Shown: positions 30,101 through 38,486, numbered from the stretch's first letter. The stretch is DNA of 64,000 nucleotides from Ptychodera flava (GCF_041260155.1 NC_091930.1:23615737-23679736); one strand, 5' to 3'. The notes: generated from the letters alone by a model not told the origin. Numbers and translations are program-made.

Positions 30101-30794
30101 GCATAACCTTTAAAAAATCGGTTTTCCCTATGTTTTGTCTCAATACTCCAAAATATCTTACTCAAACTTGCTGGAATGCAAGCTGTCACAATGCTCTTCC
30201 AAAGTTTGTCTCAGATTTTTTATATCTTGCTTTGTTTTTTGGAGCACAATTTTAAAGAAATCAACTAGGATTAAATTTACTGCCCTGGAAGTTTTTCCGG
30301 CATAAAAACTGTTAAGAAGGTTTAAAAAATTCTGAGACACACTTTTAAAGACCCTTAGGACAGCTTGCACTCACATAAATTTCAGCCGCATATCTTAAAG
30401 CATTGAAACAAAACATAGGGAAAACCGATTTTTGAAAGGTTATGCAAATTACCTGTCACGTGATAGTTATGTAAACAGTGGTGACACTATGGTAACCAGA
30501 ATGTTCCCCTATATCTAAACTTTCCGAAAATATACAATTTACAGGGTTCTGAGCTTCTTAAACACTACAGAATTGTTAGTTTAAAATGGTCAATTTCTTG
30601 TCTTGGAACCTTAACACTACGCTTTCTTCCAAACAATGTCATAATTCCATATCCCACTTTTTCAGGATAAATCAAAAGGTGATATAACGTATGCAGACCT
30701 GGATTTGCCACCCACTGGTTCTGAGCAGCAGCCAAAGAGGATGCCTGCAGAAGAGATGATTCAATATGCCTCAATCCAGATTCCGGAAAAGTAA
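9098..30794 (+). CDS. Ig-domain inhibitory-type receptor with ITIM tail (10 exons, 686 aa)
   Basis: Ten exons join with consistent phases to an uninterrupted 2061-base frame. They encode a signal peptide (1-18), four Ig domains (about 19-403), a transmembrane helix (about 409-432) and a 250-residue cytoplasmic tail. The tail holds ITIM-type SSYEHV (Y478), five Y-A/S-x-S repeats (Y505 onward), YQSP, and terminal ITIMs ITYADL (Y653) and IQYASI (Y678). From memory, ITYADL and a C-terminal YAS(I/V)Q(I/V)P resemble vertebrate SIRP-alpha (CD172a), which recruits SHP-1/SHP-2. Expected at the plasma membrane as an inhibitory or docking receptor; the ligand is unknown. The ectodomain is paralogous to the divergent RTK. 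The tail exons are duplicated downstream, so an alternative 3' end is possible. A polyadenylation signal AATAAA lies at 30907-30912. The gene model comes from splice signals without transcript support. Confidence 0.85.
9150..10029 (+). other. start of receptor intron 1
   Basis: No exon was recognised. A local palindrome lies at 9926-9973 (AGACGTATATCA with its inverse, around AGGACATAAATTTGTCCT). Confidence 0.5.
10030..11175. mobile_element. degenerate foldback element in intron 1
   Basis: The left arm (CCAGTGTTCACTGCCTCATT, 10162 on; CTAAGGTCCACTTTCGG; CTGATTGGTT) is matched in inverse order on the right (11088-11175), one mismatch over the 32-base core. The arms are about 900 bases apart. 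No coding remnant was seen between them. Confidence 0.6.
11330..11558 (-). mobile_element. probable LTR of a Ty3/gypsy retrotransposon
   Basis: On the minus strand a polypurine tract (AAGGAGGGTGGCA) is followed by TGTTACATGG, a typical 3' LTR start. AATAAAG and a GC-richer stretch follow. The far end near 11330 is approximate because no second LTR was found. Confidence 0.5.
12134..12580 (-). mobile_element. 3' fragment of a non-LTR retrotransposon nested in the gypsy remnant
   Basis: It encodes the end of a LINE reverse-transcriptase ORF (RSGRLRPPVARTQRYANSFI then PQAVSLFN), followed by a short 3' UTR and a (TTATC)n tail at 12134-12168. The microsatellite tail is typical of CR1/L2-like elements. 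It interrupts the RNase H frame of the host element. Confidence 0.75.
12697..12861. repeat. single arm of the foldback family seen at 20841-21163
   Basis: It shares ACCGGGG, GTCGCCCGTTTATTCAGTAT and AAAATGGCCGACTTTGTCCC with the right arm of that palindrome. Confidence 0.65.
13291..14540. other. intron 1 stretch without recognised gene
   Basis: The stretch is AT-rich with no supported frame. A 15-base inverted pair GTAATCACCACACTT at 14305 and 14371 is the only structure noted. Confidence 0.5.
14567..14598. repeat. GC-rich hairpin
   Basis: Perfect 12-base arms GCCGTACGGAAC and GTTCCGTACGGC enclose an 8-base loop. Confidence 0.7.
14640..14960. mobile_element. foldback element, family member 1
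   Basis: The right half is a palindrome: GGTTATTACGAAAATACC with CAAAGGATGCACTCGGACAT inverted at 14915-14955 around a GC-rich centre. The left part shares order and sequence with 24660-24980, defining a repeated family. Confidence 0.65.
15205..16216 (+). pseudogene. LINE reverse transcriptase fragment
   Basis: It contains RT motif A (YLDYSKAFDKIDHT), motif B (AGVPQGTKLGPILFVLMVND) and a motif C variant (FMDDTT), then the LINE C-terminal region (LIRSCLEFSCIVWEGW). The frame is broken at least twice (TGA near 15350; shift near 15620-15790). It is 5'-truncated. The family is CR1/jockey-like by pattern. Confidence 0.85.
16671..17550 (-). pseudogene. second LINE reverse transcriptase fragment with (TTA)n tail
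   Basis: On the minus strand KLLGVTIQSDLSW is followed by a frameshift, then RPFLPTSARRQFYNCFILPY and FDYCLSIWGCCSQKD. These are typical of the region after the RT domain in CR1/L2-like LINEs. It ends in a (TTA)n tail at about 16671-16702. Confidence 0.8.
17574..17630. repeat. hairpin with 23-base arms
   Basis: TAGACGTGGTGGCTGTGACCAAT and its inverse differ by one transition and are separated by about 9 bases. It lies at the 5' side of the minus-strand LINE fragment. Confidence 0.75.
17640..19210. other. end of receptor intron 1
   Basis: No gene was recognised. A direct repeat of about 45 bases lies at 17755-17843 (GGTTCCACACATGTCAC twice) and a hairpin at about 18045-18095. Confidence 0.5.
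19211..19501 (+). CDS. ITIM receptor exon 2: Ig domain 1
   Basis: An intact 291-base phase 1-1 exon encoding FNCTYN, VWYRGNSLV and GAYECTDVGNRTR. It keeps the tryptophan lost from the RTK copy. Nucleotide identity with 7626-7915 is very high, so the two exons diverged recently or exchange sequence by gene conversion. The acceptor is ATGCAG and the donor ATAG|GTGAAT. Confidence 0.9.
20054..21513. mobile_element. 1.46-kb terminal-inverted-repeat element flanked by TTA
   Basis: Ends GGAAGCCGTCATTATTTACG and the inverse of AATAATGAAGGCTCCC match over about 33-36 bases with a few mismatches. TTA lies immediately outside both ends (20051-20053, 21514-21516), a target duplication that fits PIF/Harbinger. 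No transposase frame was seen. A second palindrome is nested inside. Confidence 0.65.
20841..21163. mobile_element. nested foldback element
   Basis: Arms of about 140 bases (GGCAAAGTCGACCATTTTCA on the left; the inverse of AAAATGGCCGACTTTGTCCC on the right) meet near 20995. It shares sequence with 12697-12861. Confidence 0.75.
21520..22496. other. receptor intron 2 remainder
   Basis: No exon or recognisable element was found. A tRNA-like B box near 22365 was considered and not called. Confidence 0.5.
22497..22778 (+). CDS. ITIM receptor exon 3: Ig domain 2
   Basis: A 282-base phase 1-1 exon with cysteines in VLTCTIN and FHCQLQH and the tryptophan in DLVWFKDGEEV. It is the clear counterpart of RTK Ig2 (HYTLPPWKWSE). 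The acceptor is TATTTCAG and the donor CAAT|GTAAAT. Confidence 0.9.
22779..23478. other. receptor intron 3
   Basis: Nothing was recognised apart from splice signals at both ends. Confidence 0.5.
23479..23760 (+). CDS. ITIM receptor exon 4: Ig domain 3
   Basis: A 282-base phase 1-1 exon: ITIDCTALDGNPGPHNMTL, then SGVYKCEANTKFHDGSE. No tryptophan is in the C strand, as in RTK Ig4. Sequons NMT and NTT are visible. The acceptor is TTTTCAG and the donor TACT|GTGAGT. Confidence 0.9.
24030..24332 (+). CDS. ITIM receptor exon 5: Ig domain 4
   Basis: A 303-base phase 1-1 exon encoding an I-set-like Ig domain: DLVCTVDGFPTPIVIWFDN and YYGIYTCEASNRIPP. This domain has no obvious counterpart in the RTK at this position, so the two ectodomains differ in domain composition. 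The acceptor is TTAACAG and the donor CCAG|GTACAT. Confidence 0.9.
24660..24980. mobile_element. foldback element, family member 2 (diverged)
   Basis: It shares with 14640-14960 the order ACGAGTGCC, ACGCGTCC, GTTGACA, TCGATGCCCC, the palindrome arm AAATGATGCACTCG and GATATTTTCGTAATAA. It lies in intron 5 of the ITIM receptor. Confidence 0.55.
25245..25370 (+). CDS. ITIM receptor exon 6: transmembrane helix
   Basis: It encodes GGPGSN, then an unbroken run of I/V/L/T residues (NIIVIVVTVSLGSVVIII and onward) ending at the basic YRCERSSEKR stop-transfer. There is no charged residue inside the helix, so association with an ITAM adaptor through a membrane lysine is not suggested. The acceptor is CATAG and the donor TCAG|GTAGAT. 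Confidence 0.9.
25571..26045. mobile_element. foldback element in intron 6 with about 150-base arms
   Basis: The left arm 25571-25732 (CAGTGGCCACTTGACTGTTG, GGGTTGTAAATGAGAG, CGATTGGCACCC) is matched in inverse on the right (25894-26045), with about 160 bases of loop. It ends 77 bases before the microexon. Confidence 0.75.
26123..26138 (+). CDS. ITIM receptor exon 7: 16-nt microexon
   Basis: Flanked by CCACCAG and AG|GTAAGA, these 16 bases add GNTTE and shift the phase from 1 to 2, exactly what the next exon needs. Without it the frame from exon 6 to exon 8 fails. That phase requirement is the main support. Confidence 0.7.
26287..26399 (+). CDS. ITIM receptor exon 8: proximal tail, first ITIM
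   Basis: A 113-base exon, phase 2 to 1, encoding a Ser/Ala/Glu-rich tail segment with SSYEHVINRYQSA. SSYEHV fits the ITIM consensus (S/I/V/L)xYxx(I/V/L). The acceptor is TTTTCCAG and the donor GCAG|GTAAGC. Confidence 0.82.
26727..26819. repeat. (ATATC)n microsatellite 1
   Basis: About 18 near-perfect copies. The long open frame ISYHI is repeat artefact. A degenerate stretch of the same motif lies at 27363-27450. Confidence 0.97.
27909..28180. mobile_element. 272-bp MITE with 21-base perfect ends
   Basis: GGCTGCATTCACAAACACCTC at the left is exactly inverted at the right (28159-28179). Looser pairing continues inward (GAGGGGCGA). No clear target duplication was seen. Confidence 0.7.
28181..28894. 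other. intron 8 stretch before the duplicated unit
   Basis: No gene was recognised. A GC-richer patch at 28660-28800 has no supported frame. Confidence 0.45.
29090..29176. repeat. (ATATC)n microsatellite 2 (copy A)
   Basis: It sits about 90 bases before tail exon 9. Its counterpart in copy B is one unit longer. Confidence 0.97.
29269..29735 (+). CDS. ITIM receptor exon 9 (copy A): repeated tyrosine-motif tail
   Basis: A 467-base exon coding 155 residues. Its tail alternates lysine-rich blocks with tyrosine motifs: VYAISSKQK, TYAVSAKQK, LYAVSSKHK, TYSVSAKQK, LYAESSKKK, plus NPYQSPE with a YxxP Crk-type motif. Two larger repeats (about 65 residues each) can be seen from the recurring PEATY and AALYA blocks. 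The Y-A-x-S core misses the ITIM +3 hydrophobic position, so its SH2 partner is unclear. It starts in phase 1 and ends in phase 0 (AAG|GTGATA). The 5' side is an (ATATC)n array that stays open in frame, which is not coding evidence. Confidence 0.85.
29931..30614. mobile_element. 684-bp foldback element with TTAA ends (copy A)
   Basis: Almost the whole length is an inverted repeat. The left end TTAAGGTTCCAAGACAAGAA mirrors the right end TTCTTGTCTTGGAACCTTAA, and arms of about 300 bases continue inward (CACGTGACAGGTAATTTGC and its complement). A TTAA at each border fits a piggyBac-type target duplication. It lies in the intron between tail exons 9 and 10. Confidence 0.8.
30666..30794 (+). CDS. 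ITIM receptor terminal exon (copy A): two ITIMs and stop
   Basis: 43 codons including TAA. The exon encodes DITYADLDLPP, a Gln/Pro/Lys linker, then EEMIQYASIQIPEK and the stop. ITYADL and IQYASI are canonical ITIMs spaced 25 residues apart, as in SHP-binding receptors where two phosphotyrosines engage the tandem SH2 domains. The acceptor is TTTTTCAG in phase 0. Confidence 0.88.
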   Translation, partial: DKSKGDITYADLDLPPTGSEQQPKRMPAEEMIQYASIQIPEK

Positions 30795-30906
30795 TCGATT
30801 GAATACAGCAGACTTGAAGAGAAATTAAAAAAAAATTGTACCGTTCACTTTCATGGCCGTGCACTACGAGGTGAATAACAAACATCTTACGTATGTACAT
30901 CAAACT

Positions 30907-30912
30907 AATAAA
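30907..30912 (+). promoter_or_regulatory. candidate polyadenylation signal, copy A
   Basis: AATAAA lies about 112 bases after the stop at 30794. The same hexamer is kept in copy B at 39470-39475. AT richness makes chance matches common. Confidence 0.4.
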
Positions 30913-32310
30913 TTCTATTAGTTCAAGTAGTCATATACCTAATACTGTGTATATATCCCAACTAAAACTTAATGTTATTACTCTTAAACGGTATATTGTG
31001 TTGAATATATTTAATTTATTAATTATATTGACATTATTCGAAACTCCTGTGTTTGTATCTCTACAGCCATAATACTATTTAAGGGCTGGTAACCAAGTTT
31101 TATGTCAAGCAAAATATTTACAGTGACAAATTCGGCACTTGCTAATGATAGACCTGAATTTTTGAGCTGTCAAACTGATAAGCTGATTTTAATTTTGATA
31201 TAGTTGTGTATTAAGGACTTAACTCTACTATAATAGGAATCTTTGTAGGAAAAATGCCTGATTTGGATTCTCTTAGACTTTCATTTTTTTAATTTATTTT
31301 TCTGTAATCTGATATGGTAAAGTTTCCAATTTTCAAGTTTCTATTTTTGAAAAATATTGTATATGTAAATATGCTCCCAATGCGCTTGATTTTTAGTTAC
31401 TAAATTCGGATCATTTTCATCTGGGTTGTAAAGTACATTCCTTCAAGTTTCTGTGCACAGGGCAACCACTTGTTGTCAATACTCTACTTCGAAATAATCT
31501 TAGTTTTTGCGTTTATAAAATTATAAAATTATGCTCTAATTAATTGTCTTTGGCGACATTAGCATTAGTTGTAAGGCCTCCCATTTAATATATTTTTCTG
31601 TTTAAAGCCGTGTATTCAAGTCAACAAAATTGCCAATTGATGTTTTCTAGGCCTAACAATGTTATGTCTAAAATGAGGTACTAAATAAAAAAAAAAAAAA
31701 AAATTCAAGACCATATTCACTCATATACATAGCGTAGGAATTGAACCACTGGATTTTTCTGACTAAATTTGTGTCAACACCAATTACAAAAAAACATATT
31801 ATTCTCCATCTTAAAGTTTTTGTTGAAACTGTGTCTATATTATCTTTAGTTGTAATTAGATACGGCGATTGGAACAGGTGTCAGCTAGAAAGCGTAGGAA
31901 TGAAAAAAACAACAACAAATCTTAAAATCAGCAATGATGACATGACAGCCGCCGGCTGACTCTTGTTTACTGTTTGCAAGTCCAGTGAAAAAACAAAAAA
32001 AAACAAAAACAAAACGTCAGGCTAGGTTTAAAAGTAGATTTAGTGTCAATTCCGAGTCAGTGAGGACGGCTGATAAATTATTGCCGAAGATCGCATTGTG
32101 AAAATACATAAACCAATCACAGTAAAGAATTCGTACAAAACGCCGAGGTCAGCATGGGTCATACATTTCAATGCCTTCTTGCTTGGGGTGAACGGTCAAA
32201 ATAGCTGGGGTTTTTTAATGAAGATGCTGGCTAGGGTGTAACGCCACTCACCCCCACCCCCCATAAAAAGAGAAAAAAGCAAACAGGCAAACAAAAAATA
32301 AAACGTTTGT

Positions 32311-32433
32311 GAAGAGGAGGTGATTCATTATGCCTCAATCCAGATTCCGAAAAAGAATTCGAGTGAGTACAGCAATTTTGAAGATAAATTTAAACTAATA
32401 GCAGCGTTTACTTTCATGGCCGTGCACTACTGA
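32311..32433 (+). pseudogene. ITIM-exon remnant, unit 2 copy A (open 40 codons)
   Basis: A frame from 32311 to TGA at 32433 reads EEEVIHYASIQIPKKNSSEY and continues 20 more residues. The ITIM (IHYASI) is intact. The upstream part of the exon is replaced by A-rich sequence and no polypyrimidine-AG acceptor is evident, so use as an alternative last exon is doubtful. Confidence 0.6.
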
Positions 32434-32812
32434 AATTATGGACGTGAATAACAAACAGCTTACCTATGTACATCAACTGATAATGTATACTATTATTAGT
32501 ACAAGTAACCATATACCTAATACTGTGTATATATTCAAACTTAGTATATTTAAAACTTAATGTTATTATCCTTTAACAGTTTATTGTGTTCACTGTATTA
32601 TTAATTATATTGACATTATTCGAAACTTTTATGTGTTTGTACCTCTACATATGTAAATATTTAAGGACTGGTAACCAATTTTTATGTCCAGTAAACTAAT
32701 AAAAGTGACCAATCCAAAACTTGTTCACGATAGACCTGATGATTTAGAACTGTCAAATTAGGCTGATATTTAATTGTGATATCGTTGTGTATTAAGGACT
32801 TAAAGTTACTGT

Positions 32813-33031
32813 CACTGCATGAAAACGCAATAATACAGATAAATTCACATTAATGAGTTGCCTGTATTATAAAATAATACATGTGAATGCACGTGAATCC
32901 ACATGAATACAGGCTTGCTGAATACAAGCAATGGATTATTAACTGTATTCATCTGTATATGCACTCTTCAGCTAAAATACAGGCAATAATCCATGCAAAT
33001 ACAGTAAGTATTATCGCGTTTTTATGCAGTG
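32813..33031. mobile_element. 219-bp CACTG-ended MITE (copy A)
   Basis: Ends CACTGCATGAAAACGCAATA and its inverse differ at a couple of positions. A TGT flanks both sides (32810-32812, 33032-33034), while the empty site TTACTGTAATAGC exists in sister units. A 3-base target duplication with CACTG ends fits the CACTA/EnSpm group. Confidence 0.75.
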
Positions 33032-34130
33032 TGTAATAGCATTTTTGTAGGGCAAATGCCTAATTGGATGTCTCTAACACTACTATTTTCTGATAGGCGC
33101 ATTTTGTTCACAGCTGTTGTGCAATTTAAGTTTCAATCATGTCTATTTTTGTTTCTTTCTGTAATCTCATATGTCAAGTTTCCAAATTTTCAGGTTTTTA
33201 CTTTTGAAAAATATTTACATGTAAACTAGCTCCCTATTTGCTTGATATTTAGTTACTAAGTTCAGATTATTTTCTTCCGGGTAGTAAATTACATTCATTT
33301 CCGTGCACAGGGCAACCCCTTGTTGTCAATACTTTCCTTAGAAATAATCTTTGTTTTTGATTTTTTATAAAATTATGCTCTCATTAATTGTCTTTGGTGA
33401 CGTTACCCTTAGTTGTAAGGCCTCACATTTAAAGCCGTTTATTCAAGTCAACAGAAATTGCCAAATGACGTTTTCTAGGCCTAACAATGTTGTACCTAAA
33501 ACGAGTTACTAAATTAAAAGAAACAATGCCAGACCAAATTCTCAAATTTACATAGGTTTAAAATAATTTCAAATTGAACCATTGGATTTCTCTGACTACA
33601 TTTATGTCAACACCAATTAAAATGAACATATCATTCTCCACCATAAAGTTTTTTTGTTTTTTTTTTGAAATTGTCTATTATATGTAGCTCAGCTAATAAG
33701 ACATGGCGATTTAAACTTGTGTCAACTAGAAAGCTAAGGATTTGTAGAAAACATTTTTTTAAAGTTAGCATTGACGACATGACAGCCGCCGGCTGACTCT
33801 TGTTTACGTTTTGCAAATCCAGTGAAAAAAAAAAAACACGTCAGGCTAGGGTTAAAAGTAGTTTTAGTGTCAATTCCGAGTCAGTGAGAACGGCTGATAA
33901 CTTATTGCCGAAGATCGCATTGTGGAAATACATAAACCATCACAGTAAAGAATTTTTATAGAAAACGATGTCAGCATGGGTCATACAATTTAGTGCCTAC
34001 TTGTTCGAGGTGAACCGTCGAAATGGAAGGGTTTTTCAATGACATGCTGGCTAGTGTGTAATTCCACTCACCCCCACCCCAAGGGAGGGAAACAAGCAAG
34101 TAGGCAATTAAAAAATGAAACGCTTCCTTA

Positions 34131-37100
34131 TGACGTGTTCAAATTACCCGGAAACCCGCCTAGTGCCTTAATGCGGGTTTTTAATTCTTTACAGCGGCAT
34201 TATTATTTGCTTAAAATACACAGTGAATTATATGCTTTCAGTTTAACGACTTGATATCGTTAATTGAGAATACAGACAAAAGAAACCTGTACTTTGAAAC
34301 TGAAATGCGAATGTCGTTATCGTCACCGTATGTATTACCTCTATTTGTAACAATCAACCCTATTTGTAAAAAAAACAACAACATAAATTTCGAAAAAAAA
34401 ACTTTGCCGTATTTGTTGAAATCTTAATGAAATATGCATATTTGTATGTTTAGGGGCAATTTTCTTTTTTTTTTCTTGTCGAAACTCATTTTTTCTGAAA
34501 CTGCTTTTGTTACAAATTTGCTTAATTGTTACAATTAGGGTGACGTATCAACCCTATTTGTGACAGTCAACCCTTTTTATACAGTGGTTAAATAGCAAAA
34601 AGATGCTGTTTGGTGACTGCAAAATGTAACAAAATTTTGCAACAAAACCTAATTTGCAAAAAACTTATTATATTGTATTATTAATTATATCGACATTATT
34701 CGAAACTCCTGTGTTTGTACCTCTATTACGTACATGGTATTTCATGGCTGTAATTACTTTTCATGTCTAGCAATCACAGTGACCAATCCGGCACTTTCTT
34801 ATGATAGACCTTATGTTTTTGAGCTGTCAAACTAGGCTGATTTTAATTGTGATATCTCTGTGTATTAAGGACTTGACGTTACTGCAATAGAAAGCTTTGA
34901 AGGGCGTATATCTGATTGGATGTCTCCCGCATTTGCAATTCATTAGGTGCGTTTTGTTCACAGTTGTTCTGCAATTCAAATTTTAAATCATGTCTTTTTT
35001 ATTTTTTCTGTAATCTTATATGTTAAAGTTTCCAAATTTTCAAGTTTCTACTTTGAAAAATAGTTATATGTAAACAAGCTCCCTATGTGCTTGATGTTTA
35101 GTTAGTAAGTTCAGATCATTTTCTTCCTGGTTGTAAATTACATTCATTTCTGTGCACAGGGCAACCACTTGTTGTCAATACTTTACTTCGAAATACTCTT
35201 AGTTTGTTTTTCGTTTTTTATAACATTATGCTCTCATTAATTGTCTTTTGCAACGTTATTATTAGTTGTAAGGCCTCCCGTTTAATATACTTTTGTGTTG
35301 AAAGCCATTTATTCAAGTCAACAGAAATTGCCAAGTGGCGTTTTCTAGACCTAACAATGTTATGTCTAAATAAGTGACTTAATTAAAAGAACAATTCCAG
35401 ACCATATTCACTCATGTACATAGCGTAGGTTTAAGACAATTTCAAATTGAACCACTGGATTTTTCTAACTAAATTTGCCTCAACACCAATTATAAAAAAA
35501 CACATCATTCTCCATCTTAAAGTTTTTGTTTAAACTGTGTCTATATTATCTTTATTTGTAAATAGACACGGCGATTTGAATTGGTGTCAACTACAAAGCG
35601 TAAGAATGAAAAAAACAACAACAAATCTTTAAAGTCAGCATTGACGACATGGCAGCAGACGGCTGACTCTTGTTTACTTTTTGCAAGTCGAGTGACAACA
35701 ACGTCAGGTTAGGTTTAAAAATAGATTTAGTGTCAACTCCGAGTCAGTGAGGACGGCTGATAAATTATCGCCGAAGATCGCATTTTGGAACTACATAAAC
35801 CAATCACAGTAAAGAATTCGTACAAAACGCGAGGTCAGCATGGGTCATACATTTCAATGCCTTCTTGTTAGGGGTGAACGATCAAAATGGAAGGGTTTTT
35901 AAGGGAGATGCTGGCTAGGGTGTAACGCCACTCATCCCCCCCCCCCATAAAAAGAGAAACAAACAAGCAGGCAAATAAAAATTAAAACGCTTCCTGAAGA
36001 CAAAATGATTCAATATGCCTCAATCCAGAGTCCGAAAATGTTATGGATTTAATACAGCAGTCTTGAAAAGAAATTGAAAATTATCGTTGAGTTTACTTTC
36101 ATGGCTGTGCACTAATGAAATTATGGACATGAATAAAAAAAACACCTTACCTATGTACATCTAACTGATAATTTCTATTAGTACAAGTAAATACCTAATA
36201 CTGTGTATATATTCCTACTAAATTCTTTAACAGTTTATTGTGTTGATTGTATTATTAATTATATTGACATTATTCGAAATTCCTGTGTTTGTACCTCTAC
36301 TTAAATAAATAATATTTCAGGTCTGGTAAGCAATTTTATGTCCAGCAAACTAATCACAGTGACCGATCTGGTACTTGGTTATGATATTGATGTTTGAAAA
36401 CTGTATAACTAGGCTGATATTTAATCGTTGTTATTGTTGTGTGTTAAGGACTTAAATTTACTGTAATAGCAAGCTTTGTAGGGTAAATGCCTGATTGGAT
36501 GTCTCTTACACTTGTTATTTTGAAAGGTGAATTTTTGTTCGCATCTGTTCTACAATTTAAGTTTTCAATCATGTCTATTTTTTCTGTAATCTGACATGTT
36601 ATACTTTCCAAATTTTCAGGTGTTTACTTTTGAAAAATATTTATATGTAAACAACTCCTTTTGTGCTTGATATTTCGTTACCAAGTTAAGATCATTTTCT
36701 TCCGGGTTGTAAATTACATTCCTTTTTCTGCACAAAGCCACCACTTGTTGTCAATACTTTACTCCGCAATACTGTTTTTTATAAAATAATGCTCTAATTA
36801 ATGGTCTTTGGCGACGTTACCATTGGTTGTAAGGCATCAAATTTAATATGTTTTTGTGTTTAAAGCCGTTTATTCAAGTCAACAGAAAAATTGCCAAATG
36901 ATGTTTTCCAGGCCTAACAATTTTATGTCTAAAATGAGTGACTGAATTAAAATAAAAAAAATTCCATACAATATTCACTCATGTACAGAGCGTAGGTTTA
37001 AGACAATGTCAAATTGACCTACTTAATATTTCTGACTACATTTGTGTCAACACCAATTATAATAAACACATCATTCTCCATCTTAAAGTTTTTTGTTGAA

Positions 37101-37450
37101 ACTGTGTCTATATTATCTTTAGTTGTAATTAGATACGGCGATTGGAACTGGTGTCAACTAGAAAGTGTACGAATGAAAAAACAACAACAAAAATCTTTAA
37201 AGTCAGCATTGACAACATGGCAGCTGACGGCTGACTCTTGTTTACGTTTTGCATGTCCTGTAAAAAGAAGGTCAAGCTAGGTTTAAAAATAGATTTAGTG
37301 TCAACCCCGAGTCGGTGAGGACGACTGATAAATTATCGCCGAAGATCGCATAATGGAACTACATAAACCAATCACTGTAAAGAAGTCGTACAAAACGCGA
37401 GGTCAACATGGGTCATATATTCAAATACCTACTGTTTTTGGTGAACAGTC
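34131..37450 (+). repeat. terminal-exon-derived tandem units 3-4 inside copy A
   Basis: Unit 3 is interrupted at its start (34140-34670) by sequence with the motif CAACCCTATTTGT and its variants. Unit 4 starts at the ITIM remnant 35996 and ends at the A/B junction. Copy B has the same series (40851, about 42660, 44544). Confidence 0.7.
35996..36052 (+). pseudogene. ITIM-exon remnant, unit 4 copy A
   Basis: 19 codons reading EDKMIQYASIQSPKMLWI then TAA. The ITIM IQYASI is intact but ITYADL is absent and the acceptor is not recognisable. Confidence 0.6.
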
Positions 37451-37643
37451 AAATTTCAGTGTCGGCAAATCGCATCGTACGAGGAGAGCGGCAGCCATTA
37501 TTTACTTTATTTACTATCGAATTCCAATAATTCTGGAACACTCCCAAACTGATGACGTCTAGGGTACATATCTATATTGTTTGTTAAAATGTCACAGCTT
37601 ATTATACGATAATGTCACAGGGCTGGGACGATACTGGCAAGTG

Positions 37644-37736
37644 TATATCATATCATATCATATCATATCATATCATATCATATCATATCATATCATATCA
37701 TATCATATCATATCATATCATATCATATCATATCAT
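37644..37736. repeat. (ATATC)n microsatellite 3 (copy B)
   Basis: The duplicate of the array at 29090, in the same position relative to the tail exon. Confidence 0.97.
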
Positions 37737-37827
37737 TTCAATGAACAGAAATCTTCCTATATCAATGTGAACTCTAAACATTTTATTGTGATAGTAATGC
37801 TTCCTTTCTGTATATTTTTAAATAAAG

Positions 37828-38294
37828 ACGAGACGAGTAAACCAACTGAAAGCAAGCCAGAAACAATAGCAGTGTATGCTATATCAAGCAAACAGAAACA
37901 TGGTCAGAAAGTCGACAGAGACATCCTAACTGTAAACCCTTATCAGTCTCCGGAAGCAACCTACGCAGTTTCGGCTAAGCAGAAAAAAACATCAGCCAAG
38001 AAATCTGCCAGTGATGCTGAGCAGAGCAAGACAGGTGAAGGTCACCCCGATCAAGCAGCACTGTATGCTGTATCAAGCAAACACAAACACAGTGGGAAAC
38101 TCGACGAAGATGCTGTAACCGTACACTCTGATCAAACTCCGGAAGCAACCTACGCAATTTCGGCCAAGCAGAAAAAATCAAGAGCGAAGAAATCTGTCAG
38201 TGACGTTGAACTGAGCAAGACCGATGAAGATCACCCTGATCCTGCAGCACTGTATGCTGAATCAAGCAAAAAGAAACACAAACGGAAGAAAAAG
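37828..38294 (+). CDS. duplicate tyrosine-motif tail exon (copy B)
   Basis: A 467-base near-identical copy of 29269-29735, fully open with the same acceptor and donor. Differences include SKPETIAV for SKSETVAV, SDAEQ for SDGEQ, TYAISA for TYSVSA and KKSVSDVEL for KKFVSDVEQ. Every tyrosine is kept. It starts in phase 1 like copy A, so exon 8 could splice to it directly. Splicing copy A to copy B in series would break the frame (phase 0 into phase 1). No signal peptide or Ig exons are duplicated, so on its own it is only a tail cassette. Confidence 0.75.
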
Positions 38295-38486
38295 GTGACA
38301 AATATATTATTCTGAACCTCAAGGCATTGTCATTTTATGAATGACTGAAACATATCAAAGAAAACATATAAAAAAATATTCAGATCATTACATATGATTT
38401 GGCAGATTCAGTATTTCATTATATATTTGGATGTATAATATATATCACTGTGCCTTTAACACACACTGAATTAAATGTATCTTGCA

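Larger units (their letters stand above)
30755..34130 (+). repeat. terminal-exon-derived tandem units 1-2 inside copy A
   Basis: Units of roughly 1.55-1.85 kb start with an ITIM-exon remnant and continue through a shared 3' flank. Landmarks recur in order: ATTGACATTATTCGAAA, GCACAGGGCAACCACTTG, CAAGTCAACAGAAATTGCC, then a GC-richer stretch with GTCAGTGAGGACGGCTGA. The unit ends with an A-rich segment leading to the next ITIM remnant. Unit 2 has a 219-base transposon insertion. Confidence 0.75.
28895..37450 (+). repeat. tandem duplication unit A (about 8.56 kb)
   Basis: It starts at the sequence before TTTCAGTGTCGGCAAATCGC and runs to the recurrence of that sequence at 37451. It contains an (ATATC)n array, tail exons, a TTAA foldback in the last intron, and four derived terminal-exon units. 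Copy B follows head to tail with an offset of 8555-8559 at the left and 8530 at the right, the difference being small indels. Confidence 0.92.
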
